This document shows positions 1 through 5,413 of a DNA stretch of 12,249 nt, one piece after another. Both the position numbers and the translations under genes were made by a program. Source of the stretch: Nitrospina sp. (GTDB lineage Bacteria > Nitrospinota > Nitrospinia > Nitrospinales > VA-1); NCBI GenBank assembly GCA_018665625.1, contig JABJCF010000116.1, forward strand, positions 1 through 12,249, given 5' to 3'. How positions within the stretch are numbered: position 1 is the stretch's first letter; each line of letters begins with the position of its first letter. The notes under the pieces are model-generated. The model did no database searches and had not been told where the DNA came from. It was given only the letters and a program-made list of their open reading frames with translations.

Positions 1-36
1 TATATGGGCTCTATCGAATTTTTCAGGGACGACTAA
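1..36 (+). CDS. possible 3' end of an upstream gene (partial)
   Basis: Frame 1 reads YMGSIEFFRDD and then TAA at 34-36. Composition becomes clearly more AT-rich just after this stop, which is what the end of a coding region would look like. Frame 2 is also open (to a TAA at 149-151), so the choice of frame is uncertain. Eleven residues are too few to name a family. A weak terminator-like hairpin follows at 107-126. Confidence 0.25.
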   Translation, partial: YMGSIEFFRDD

Positions 37-106
37 GTACGTGTTTTATCATTATAAAGTTATGGAAAAGGTTAAATTGAAGGTCCGGTTGTTTCTGATA
101 ATCTGT

Positions 107-126
107 CAGGGGCATCCTCAGTTTTT
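107..126 (+). terminator. weak candidate Rho-independent terminator
   Basis: GGGG (109-112) can pair with CCTC (116-119) across a CAT loop, using one G-T wobble, and TTTTT follows at 122-126. The stem is only four pairs before a mismatch, so this is a marginal hairpin. Its position after the possible left-edge gene end is the main reason to list it. Confidence 0.25.
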
Positions 127-308
127 AAGTGAGCAGTTGTTTTCTAAGTAATTGAAAATAAATGAATATTTTAAGTTTGACTGTGGTTTTTTGATCCGGG
201 TCTGAATCCATTTATTTCTATAGATAACACTACCTATATTTTCATCCATTATATATATATTTCTCTTTTTGTTGATATTTTTGTTTGCAATAAATATCAG
301 CAAAGGCT

Positions 309-336
309 TTGATTATCAAGCAGATTTGTTTATAAT
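309..336 (+). promoter_or_regulatory. sigma70-type promoter for the HemQ-like gene
   Basis: A consensus -10 TATAAT lies at 331-336. A -35-like TTGATT (four of six matches to TTGACA) lies at 309-314, with a 16-bp spacer. Transcription would start near 343, giving a leader of about 30 nt before the ATG at 374. The ribosome binding site is weak (a GAG at 363-365, 8 nt upstream). No 11-bp phased repeats like those in front of the Pho genes are evident here. Confidence 0.6.
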
Positions 337-373
337 ACTCTTTTCCAAAAACCTTTTTATTTGAGATTTTACT

Positions 374-1333
374 ATGAGTATTGACGACAAAGAGTTGGAA
401 GATTTCATGCCTGAGCTTCAACTGGAATGGACCGATGAGGCCCAGACCCGTATGAAAAACGTACCGTTTTTCGTCCGAAAAAGCGTTGTCCGCGGAATCG
501 AGCAATATGCCAAAGATAAGAGCATAGCTGTGGTCGATGACGGGGTTGTTTCGCGTGCGAGACAGGAGCGGGAAGGTGAGGCTATGGAAGTACTCAATAA
601 AAAACGTGAAGCAGAACAGGCCGCAAATAATGGCGAGCCCCCGACACGCCGTCAATATGTCAGTTTTACATTTTATAAGCTCGACCCTGCTTTCCGTCGT
701 CTTCCCAAAGACGAGCGTGATAAAGGAACTAAAGAGTTTATCGATGTTTTGGAAGAGTACGATAATTCTTCCGATATGATCCTTTTGTGCTATTCCATGG
801 TCGGTCTGCGTGGTGATACGGATATCATGACCTGGAGAATTTGTTACAGCATGGAAGAATTCCAGGCCATGACAACTCGTTTGTTACAAACCGGACTTGG
901 CAAATATCTGGATGTATCGCATTCTTATCTATCTATGACCAAGCGATCCATGTATATGGATTTCATTAATCCGGAGCATGAAGAAGATCGTACCCACATT
1001 ATTCCAGGTAAAGCTAAATACTTATTCATCTATCCTTTCGTTAAAACCCGCGAATGGTATTTGTTGACCCAGTTCACCCGTCAGGGAATTATGGACGAGC
1101 ATATTTTTGTGGGTAACAAATATCCCTCTGTAAAACTGAACACGACTTACTGCTTCGGTATTGATGATTACGAGTTCGTAGTCGCGTTTGAGACAGATTC
1201 GCCAGACGACTTTCTCGATCTCGTCCAAGAATTGCGCGAAACAGAAGGCAGCCGATACGTTAAAGAAGACACTCCTATCTTCAGTTGTGTCGCAGTGTCT
1301 ATCGAAGACGCAGTTAAAAGCCTCGGCTGCTAA
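374..1333 (+). CDS. hemQ: PCP_red domain fused to chlorite dismutase-family HemQ/ChdC-like heme enzyme
   Basis: The 319-residue protein has two parts. Residues about 17-63 (WTDEA, VPFFVR, GIEQYA, VVSRARQE) match the PCP_red module otherwise found at the C-terminus of dark-operative protochlorophyllide reductase BchB/ChlB-type subunits. A charged Glu/Lys/Ala-rich linker (about 64-88) joins it to a chlorite dismutase-family fold (about 91-318). In that fold WRICYS, EWYLL, DEH, KYPSVKLNTT, DDYEFVVAFETD and ELRETEGSRY are recognisable. His243 should be the proximal haem ligand. Tyr229, in EWYLL, sits where coproheme decarboxylases (ChdC/HemQ) carry their catalytic Tyr. The distal position, Arg in true chlorite dismutases and Gln in Firmicutes ChdC, appears to be Leu255. 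I therefore infer a role in haem synthesis or another haem-linked reaction rather than chlorite breakdown. It is likely cytosolic, since no signal peptide or membrane segment is seen. It is monocistronic from its own promoter. The domain calls are firm; the function is inferred. Confidence 0.85.
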   Translation: MSIDDKELEDFMPELQLEWTDEAQTRMKNVPFFVRKSVVRGIEQYAKDKSIAVVDDGVVSRARQEREGEAMEVLNKKREAEQAANNGEPPTRRQYVSFTFYKLDPAFRRLPKDERDKGTKEFIDVLEEYDNSSDMILLCYSMVGLRGDTDIMTWRICYSMEEFQAMTTRLLQTGLGKYLDVSHSYLSMTKRSMYMDFINPEHEEDRTHIIPGKAKYLFIYPFVKTREWYLLTQFTRQGIMDEHIFVGNKYPSVKLNTTYCFGIDDYEFVVAFETDSPDDFLDLVQELRETEGSRYVKEDTPIFSCVAVSIEDAVKSLGC

Positions 1334-1434
1334 CGGCGAACCGCCGTTGGTAATAGGTCGATTTCTTTGTTGCGATACAGTGCCATCAAGCCTTTAACTA
1401 TAATTACGCCAAATTTTCCTGCCCCGTTAGGGGC
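1332..1434 (+). repeat. palindromic repeat element, copy 1
   Basis: The element begins inside the stop codon of the HemQ-like gene with a 17-nt palindrome, AACGGCGAACCGCCGTT (1332-1348, 7-bp arms). A second GC-rich hairpin, GCCCC-GTTA-GGGGC, closes it at 1421-1434. An ungapped copy lies after phoU at 9648-9753: 33 of the first 47 positions match by eye, including the shared block GCGATAC at 1372-1378. Similarity is low in the middle and returns at the same offset in the second hairpin. The function is unknown. It could be a REP-like intergenic element, a 3'-end or terminator structure, or a small RNA. No T-tract follows, so it is not a textbook terminator. Confidence 0.5.
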
Positions 1435-1446
1435 TCACGCCCGGTA

Positions 1447-1491
1447 GGGATAAGTCGATCCCCATAAAGCGAAACAATATCGTTTTATCCC
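1447..1491 (+). other. competing inverted repeats in the leader region before phoB
   Basis: GGGAT (1447-1451) can pair with ATCCC (1458-1462) across a 6-nt loop. Alternatively GGGATAA (1447-1453) can pair with TTATCCC (1485-1491). The two pairings exclude each other. The stretch lies just downstream of repeat element copy 1 and well upstream of the predicted phoB start. It may be only the tail of that element. I do not recognise it as a known riboswitch. Confidence 0.3.
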
Positions 1492-1529
1492 ATCCATTTA
1501 AATTAAAAAAACCATCGGCTCCTTCTCTC

Positions 1530-1545
1530 TCATTGGGAGTAATGA
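1530..1545. promoter_or_regulatory. short inverted repeat TCATT-N6-AATGA upstream of phoB
   Basis: Perfect 5-bp arms (1530-1534 and 1541-1545) flank GGGAGT. The site lies immediately upstream of the phased hexamer array at 1548-1575, so it could be an accessory operator. Such short arms occur often by chance in AT-rich DNA. Confidence 0.2.
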
Positions 1546-1547
1546 AT

Positions 1548-1590
1548 TTAATCTCTTCTTTACAATATCTTTATAATAATGCCGTAGTAT
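1548..1590 (+). promoter_or_regulatory. candidate PhoB-box array and -10 of phoB
   Basis: Three hexamers are spaced exactly 11 bp apart with 5-bp spacers: TTAATC (1548), TTTACA (1559) and TTTATA (1570). A -10-like TAGTAT lies at 1585-1590, 15 bp after the start of the last hexamer. The same geometry appears before the porin and pstS. Response regulators of the PhoB/PhoP family bind direct repeats with 11-bp periodicity, so autoregulation of phoBR is the natural reading. The region also holds TATAAT at 1572-1577, but with no good -35 in front of it. Confidence 0.45.
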
Positions 1591-1602
1591 GTTCAGGATA
1601 TT

Positions 1603-2307
1603 ATGAGAACAGGCGCGATGAAGAAAATAAAAATAGCAGTAATTGAAGACGAAGCTGACATTCTTGAGGTTATCGTTTACAACCTTTCTAAAGAGGGTTA
1701 TGAGGTATGCTCTGCTTTGGACGGCGAAGAAGGGTTGCAACTGGTAAAAAAAGAAGCCCCCGACCTTGTTCTTTTGGACCTGATGTTACCGGGGCTGGAT
1801 GGTATTGAAGTCTGCCGGAAATTGAAAGCCGACCCTGCAGCGCACTCCATTTCTATCATCATGGTGACGGCAAAAGGCGAAGAAAGCGATATTGTGCTGG
1901 GCCTCGGTATTGGTGCCGATGATTATGTGACTAAGCCATTCAGCCCCAGGGAACTCATAGCGCGGATCAAATCGGTTTTGCGCCGCGGCGGATTGCGGGA
2001 AGAGGGGGTCTTGATTTCGAGGGATGGATTGGTCATTGATAGTGACCGCCATGAAGTGCGGCTGGAAGGAAATAAGATTGTCTTAACAGCGATGGAATTT
2101 AAACTTTTGCATTTTCTTGCTTCGCATCCCGGTCGGGTCTTCACTCGTGAAAACCTGCTGAGCCATGTATCTTCTGAAGATGCTTTTATCATCGACCGCA
2201 ATATTGATGTTCATATTCGCTCCATCCGCAAAAAACTTGACAGGCATAGAGATGTGATTGAAACAATCCATCGAGTGGGCTACCGATTTCGGGATGAGGA
2301 GGGTTAG
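1603..2307 (+). CDS. phoB: phosphate regulon response regulator PhoB
   Basis: This is an OmpR/PhoB-type two-domain regulator of 234 residues. The receiver domain (about 9-125) has the acidic pair Glu15/Asp16, phosphoacceptor Asp59 in LLDLMLPGLDG, Thr89 and Lys111. The winged-helix DNA-binding domain (about 135-230) carries LTAMEFKLLHFL, PGRVFTREN, DVHIRSIRKKL and the terminal HRVGYRF, very like E. coli PhoB. When phosphorylated by PhoR it should activate phosphate-starvation genes. The gene sits 3 bp before phoR and heads the Pho cluster. The start is uncertain: ATG 1603 has AGGA only 4 nt upstream, while ATG 1618 would give the more typical N-terminus MKKIKIAVIEDE and fits better if transcription begins just after the -10 at 1585-1590. 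Other PhoB-like regulators share this architecture, so the Pho assignment rests mainly on context. Confidence 0.93.
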   Translation: MRTGAMKKIKIAVIEDEADILEVIVYNLSKEGYEVCSALDGEEGLQLVKKEAPDLVLLDLMLPGLDGIEVCRKLKADPAAHSISIIMVTAKGEESDIVLGLGIGADDYVTKPFSPRELIARIKSVLRRGGLREEGVLISRDGLVIDSDRHEVRLEGNKIVLTAMEFKLLHFLASHPGRVFTRENLLSHVSSEDAFIIDRNIDVHIRSIRKKLDRHRDVIETIHRVGYRFRDEEG

Positions 2308-2310
2308 GCG

Positions 2311-4092
2311 ATGCTTCGCTCACGCATTCTATGGAAACTGTTTGCAGGCTATGTGATTCTTATTCTGCTCTCCACAATAGTTGTGGGAGTTCTTGTCTCG
2401 AAACAAGTAGAAGAACAAACTCTCCTGGAAATTGAACGGTCTCTCGATGTTCGCGCAACTCTGCTGCGGGGACTGGCTCTCGAATTGTTCTCGGTTTCTC
2501 CTCATAAAAATGTTCAGGAACGTATAAGAAGTCTGGGTAAAAAAACCAATACTCGGTTTACCATAATAAGGTTGGATGGGACGGTGCTTGCCGATTCGGA
2601 AGAAGACCCCAAGACCATGGACAACCATGCCAGCCGTCCTGAAATTCTCGCCGCAGTTTCTCACGGTAACGGAATGACCACCCGGTTCAGCAATACGATA
2701 GATACTAAAATGATGTATTACGCCCTCACTGTAGAGAACGAAGGTGGTTTGCTGGGATATGTTCGAACCTCTCTGCCTCTTTCAGTCATTGATGATCGGC
2801 TTTCGCGTATTCGCACTCTTGTGCTTTTTGCCATGAGTGTCTCTGTGTTTGTGGCCTTGCTGTTGGGATTTTTCGTAGCAAGTGGGTTTGCGAAACCTTT
2901 AACAGCTATGACTGCCATCGCCGAGTCTATGTCTGAGGGGAATTACGATCAACGCGTTTCTATCGATAGAAAAGATGAGATTGGCTCCCTCGCCAAGACA
3001 CTCAATAAAATGGCACGCAGTTCTCGCGAACGTTTAGAAACCATTGTGCGGGACAACAATAAATTACTGGCGATTCTCTCAGGGATGGTGGAAGGGGTTG
3101 TCGCTGTTGATAAAAACGAGACCATCATTCATTTGAATGAAGCAGCAAGGAGGATACTTGGTATTTCAGCCGACCAGGATGTTAGCCGGCGAATTTGGGA
3201 GGCGACTCATTCACAGGAATTTTGTCAAATATTGGCTGTAGCGTTGAATGAAGAAACCGAAATTAGAAAGAAGTTGAAAATTGTTACAAGTTCCACTGAT
3301 CAGCTTGTCGAAGTTCACGCTTCGCCATTTCGAGATGCGGCAGGGGTGCTGGTTGGCGCAGTCGCAGTATTACACGATGTGTCTGAATTGGAGCGTTTGG
3401 AAACTATCAGGCAGGATTTCGTTGCCAATGTTTCGCATGAGCTTAAAACTCCGATCACCGCCATTCGTGGTTTGGTGGAAACGATGATCGAAGATGAGGA
3501 AATGTCTGCTGAGAGCCATCGCTCATTTTTGACAAAGACAATGAACCAAACCCTTCGTCTTTCTAATATCGTCACTGACCTTCTCGCGCTATCGCGGCTT
3601 GAGTCTGCGGGGATGGATTTAATAAGAGAGCCTCTCGACCTTCGTGATGTGGTTAATGCATCGCTGCAGGCACTTCTTCCTGTTAGTGAAGATAAAAAAA
3701 TCCCTATCGAAAACCAGATTTCCGATGAGCCGGTGGAAGTATTGGGTGACCGGGAAGCGCTTTTTCAATCCGTCACGAACCTTCTTGATAATGCAATTAA
3801 ATATAATTCAACGAATGGTAAGGTATGGCTGCGTTTGTATAAAGATGGAAAAAATGCCGTGATAGAGGTTCGGGATTCGGGAATTGGCATTGAACCTCTA
3901 GAGCAACACCGGATTTTTGAACGTTTTTATCGTGTCGATAAAGCAAGATCGAGACTGGTCGGCGGCACCGGTTTGGGACTATCTATCGTTAAGCATACGG
4001 TTCTGGCGCATGGAGGCCAGTTGTCTGTTGAAAGCATCTCGGGAACGGGAAGCACATTCCAAATATCCATCCCCTTTAATAAATCCTCCTGA
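2311..4092 (+). CDS. phoR: phosphate-sensing histidine kinase PhoR
   Basis: This is a membrane sensor kinase of 593 residues. TM1 is at about 12-30 and TM2 at about 168-190, enclosing a periplasmic region of roughly 135 residues. That is larger than in E. coli PhoR and resembles the long-sensor PhoR/PnpS type. A HAMP linker (about 190-243) and a PAS domain (about 248-355) follow. The HisKA phosphoacceptor is His376 in SHELKTP. The ATPase domain has the N box NLLDNAIKYN (490-499), G1 DSGIGI (522-527), the F box RIFERFYRVD (534-543) and G2 GGTGLGLS (551-558). It should phosphorylate PhoB when phosphate is scarce and dephosphorylate it under control of Pst/PhoU. A strong Shine-Dalgarno, GAGGAGGG (2296-2303), lies inside the end of phoB, so the two genes are probably translationally coupled. 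All catalytic motifs are intact. Confidence 0.93.
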   Translation: MLRSRILWKLFAGYVILILLSTIVVGVLVSKQVEEQTLLEIERSLDVRATLLRGLALELFSVSPHKNVQERIRSLGKKTNTRFTIIRLDGTVLADSEEDPKTMDNHASRPEILAAVSHGNGMTTRFSNTIDTKMMYYALTVENEGGLLGYVRTSLPLSVIDDRLSRIRTLVLFAMSVSVFVALLLGFFVASGFAKPLTAMTAIAESMSEGNYDQRVSIDRKDEIGSLAKTLNKMARSSRERLETIVRDNNKLLAILSGMVEGVVAVDKNETIIHLNEAARRILGISADQDVSRRIWEATHSQEFCQILAVALNEETEIRKKLKIVTSSTDQLVEVHASPFRDAAGVLVGAVAVLHDVSELERLETIRQDFVANVSHELKTPITAIRGLVETMIEDEEMSAESHRSFLTKTMNQTLRLSNIVTDLLALSRLESAGMDLIREPLDLRDVVNASLQALLPVSEDKKIPIENQISDEPVEVLGDREALFQSVTNLLDNAIKYNSTNGKVWLRLYKDGKNAVIEVRDSGIGIEPLEQHRIFERFYRVDKARSRLVGGTGLGLSIVKHTVLAHGGQLSVESISGTGSTFQISIPFNKSS

Positions 4093-4104
4093 TTTTTTAA
4101 AAGT

Positions 4105-4158
4105 TTTATCCTGCCTTTATATTTGCTTCATTTTTATTTCTTAGACTCCCTCTAAGTA
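4105..4158 (+). promoter_or_regulatory. candidate PhoB-box array and -10 of the porin gene
   Basis: Four hexamers are phased at 11 bp: TTTATC (4105), TTTATA (4116), TTCATT (4127) and TTCTTA (4138). A -10-like TAAGTA lies at 4153-4158, 15 bp after the last hexamer begins. The motif and geometry match the arrays before phoB and pstS. This suggests the porin has its own PhoB-dependent promoter rather than relying only on read-through from phoR. No classical -35 is present, as expected for an activator-dependent promoter. Confidence 0.45.
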
Positions 4159-4187
4159 AGACACAGGACCCCCTTTTCTAGAGGAGT
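4145..4187 (+). promoter_or_regulatory. potential hairpin masking the porin ribosome binding site
   Basis: ACTCC(C)TCTA (4145-4154) is complementary to TAGAGGAGT (4179-4187) over nine pairs with one bulged C. The right arm contains the GAGGAG Shine-Dalgarno (4181-4186) of the gene starting at 4192. The left arm overlaps the predicted -10, so a transcript from that promoter would lack it. A read-through transcript from phoR would contain both arms. Confidence 0.35.
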
Positions 4188-4191
4188 AAGA

Positions 4192-5334
4192 ATGTTAAAG
4201 AATTGTTTGTTTGTAATTGCCTTGGCCATTCTGGCTATCCCCTCAGTTGTAACTGCTGAAATTTCTGAAAGGCGACTTCTCGCCCTTGAAGAGAAACTAC
4301 AGGCAAATTTCAGGTTGTTGGAAATGCTGAAACGTTTCACTTGGGGGGGAGACCTTCGCACTCGCTATCAACACGATGCCAGAGACTCGGGAGGATCTAA
4401 TGTTTTGGATCGCAACCGATTTCGATTGAGGTTTCGACTAAACGGAAATGTTCATGTCTATAAAGACCTCGATATTGGATTTCGTGTGGTGACAGGTGCC
4501 GTAGGGTCTCAGACTTCCACCAACCAGACCTTGGATAATGGGATTGGCAATAAGGCTTTCGATCTGGATCGAGCTTATTTCAAATGGAACCCGAAATCTT
4601 TCAAGGTGCAGGGCGGTAAGTTCTCAGTTCCTTTTATGAAATCAGAATTGATCTGGGACAGTGATATCAATGTCGAGGGAGTCAGTGAAGAATATTCGCA
4701 TAAGTCCGGTGACACTCAATTGAAATTGGTTCTGGGTCAATTCGTGGTCGATGAAATTAATCCCGGCGATGATATTTATCTGCTGGCGTACCAGGGCATT
4801 CTGGAACAACAAACGAAATTTGGAAAAATCAAATTTGCTGTCGCCTATTACGATTATGTGAACCATGAAGATCCGGCAACGGCTCCGACCTCCTTTGGCG
4901 GCGCTTCTCTAAACCCGACAACCTCAGAAGTCAAAATTGTGGATGTCATGGGCGAATGGTCTGAAAAAATTATGGGCCGTAAACTCCAGATATTTGCAGA
5001 ATACGCGCAGAATACCGGTACCCTCGCTACGGGGAATGCTGATCTGGACACGGCATGGCAGGTAGGTGCCAAGTATGGAAAATCAGGGCAGAGGTTCGGA
5101 GATTTTGATTTGAAGTTCATTTACCGGGTAGTGCAATCCGAAGCGGTTTTGGATGTGCTGGCTGATTCGGATTTCAATGGTGGCTCAAGCAATGCGAAAG
5201 GCATTGAAACCGGTGGTTCTATTGGACTTAGAAAAGGAATCAAGGTTGCTTTCACCTATTTCAATACCGTAGAGGAAAGAGGGGATCGAAACGACCGACA
5301 AACCTTCCAGGCGGATTTAAAATTCAAATTTTAA
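4192..5334 (+). CDS. putative outer-membrane porin in the Pho cluster
   Basis: This is a 380-residue protein with a signal peptide (hydrophobic core about 5-18, likely cleavage after VVTA, residue 22). A short Leu/Glu-rich helical stretch (about 25-47) follows, then alternating amphipathic beta strands, for example RFRLRFRLNG, LDIGFRVVTG, IKFAVAYYDY and QTFQADLKFKF. It ends in Phe, the usual signal for outer-membrane barrel insertion. The style matches a 'putative porin' family (Porin_5-like) rather than classical OprP/OprO, though that assignment is by eye. Lying between phoR and pstS, it probably admits phosphate or other anions to the periplasm under starvation. It has a good Shine-Dalgarno, GAGGAG, 5 nt before the ATG. 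Charged residues in the pore cannot be placed without a model. Porin class is fairly sure; substrate is inferred only from neighbours. Confidence 0.85.
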   Translation: MLKNCLFVIALAILAIPSVVTAEISERRLLALEEKLQANFRLLEMLKRFTWGGDLRTRYQHDARDSGGSNVLDRNRFRLRFRLNGNVHVYKDLDIGFRVVTGAVGSQTSTNQTLDNGIGNKAFDLDRAYFKWNPKSFKVQGGKFSVPFMKSELIWDSDINVEGVSEEYSHKSGDTQLKLVLGQFVVDEINPGDDIYLLAYQGILEQQTKFGKIKFAVAYYDYVNHEDPATAPTSFGGASLNPTTSEVKIVDVMGEWSEKIMGRKLQIFAEYAQNTGTLATGNADLDTAWQVGAKYGKSGQRFGDFDLKFIYRVVQSEAVLDVLADSDFNGGSSNAKGIETGGSIGLRKGIKVAFTYFNTVEERGDRNDRQTFQADLKFKF

Positions 5335-5336
5335 AT

Positions 5337-5379
5337 TTTATGAAGAAAATTTACGGCATCTTTATTGTTTCTTCATAAA
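5337..5379. promoter_or_regulatory. 12-bp inverted repeat between porin and pstS
   Basis: TTTATGAAGAAA (5337-5348) and TTTCTTCATAAA (5368-5379) are perfect 12-bp complements around a 19-nt loop. The repeat starts just after the porin stop codon. It is AT-rich and has no T-run after it, so it is a poor Rho-independent terminator. It may stabilise or process the porin mRNA end, or serve as an operator. Its right arm overlaps the predicted PhoB box. Confidence 0.45.
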
Positions 5380-5392
5380 TGAAAAGTACCTT
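5350..5392 (+). promoter_or_regulatory. candidate PhoB-box array and -10 of pstS
   Basis: Three hexamers are phased at 11 bp: TTTACG (5350), TTTATT (5361) and TTCATA (5372). A weak -10-like TACCTT lies at 5387-5392, 15 bp after the last hexamer starts; TTAATT at 5391-5396 is an alternative. The motif order is nearly the same as before the porin (TTTAT-, TTTAT-, TTCAT-). pstS is the classical PhoB target in other bacteria. Confidence 0.5.
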
Positions 5393-5413
5393 AATTTAGA
5401 AAAGGAGATAAAT

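Larger units (their letters stand above)
37..373. other. AT-rich intergenic region without a supported gene
   Basis: This stretch separates the left-edge fragment from the HemQ-like gene. It is AT-rich, with a run of TA dinucleotides near 251-260, and has no open frame with a convincing start or protein-like composition. It holds a weak candidate terminator (107-126) and a clear promoter (309-336). The minus-strand open frame at 118-303 encodes a low-complexity, Asn/Lys/Ile-rich peptide and looks like a composition artefact. Confidence 0.6.

Noticed and set aside
118..303. 61-codon minus-strand open frame
   Set aside because: It is AT-driven, rich in Asn, Lys and Ile, has no recognisable motif and overlaps the predicted promoter of the HemQ-like gene.
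242..655. 137-codon minus-strand open frame starting inside the HemQ-like gene
   Set aside because: It is mostly antisense to a clearly conserved coding region, and its translation resembles no protein family.
374..1333. True chlorite dismutase
   Set aside because: The distal Arg needed for efficient chlorite turnover is not found where expected (Leu255 instead), and the Tyr229 context matches coproheme decarboxylases.
1329..1434. attC (integron recombination site)-like ends: GCTAAC near the start and GTTAGGG near the end of repeat copy 1
   Set aside because: Copy 2 lacks the conserved AAC/GTT core triplets, no integrase is visible, and the neighbouring genes are core genes rather than cassettes. 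The resemblance probably reflects inverted-repeat structure only.
1421..1491. Known riboswitch or rRNA/tRNA fragment in the GC-rich hairpins before phoB
   Set aside because: No cloverleaf, CCA end or known aptamer core could be recognised. It is listed only as competing inverted repeats.
1516..1547. E. coli-type Pho box (CTGTCAT direct repeat) at CTCTCAT (1527-1533)
   Set aside because: No matching second repeat occurs 11 bp upstream or downstream. The TTTAYN-type phased array at 1548-1575 is the better candidate.
1498..1740. 80-codon minus-strand open frame overlapping the phoB start
   Set aside because: It is antisense to phoB and its promoter region, with a Tyr/Phe/Asn-rich composition typical of AT-rich shadow frames.
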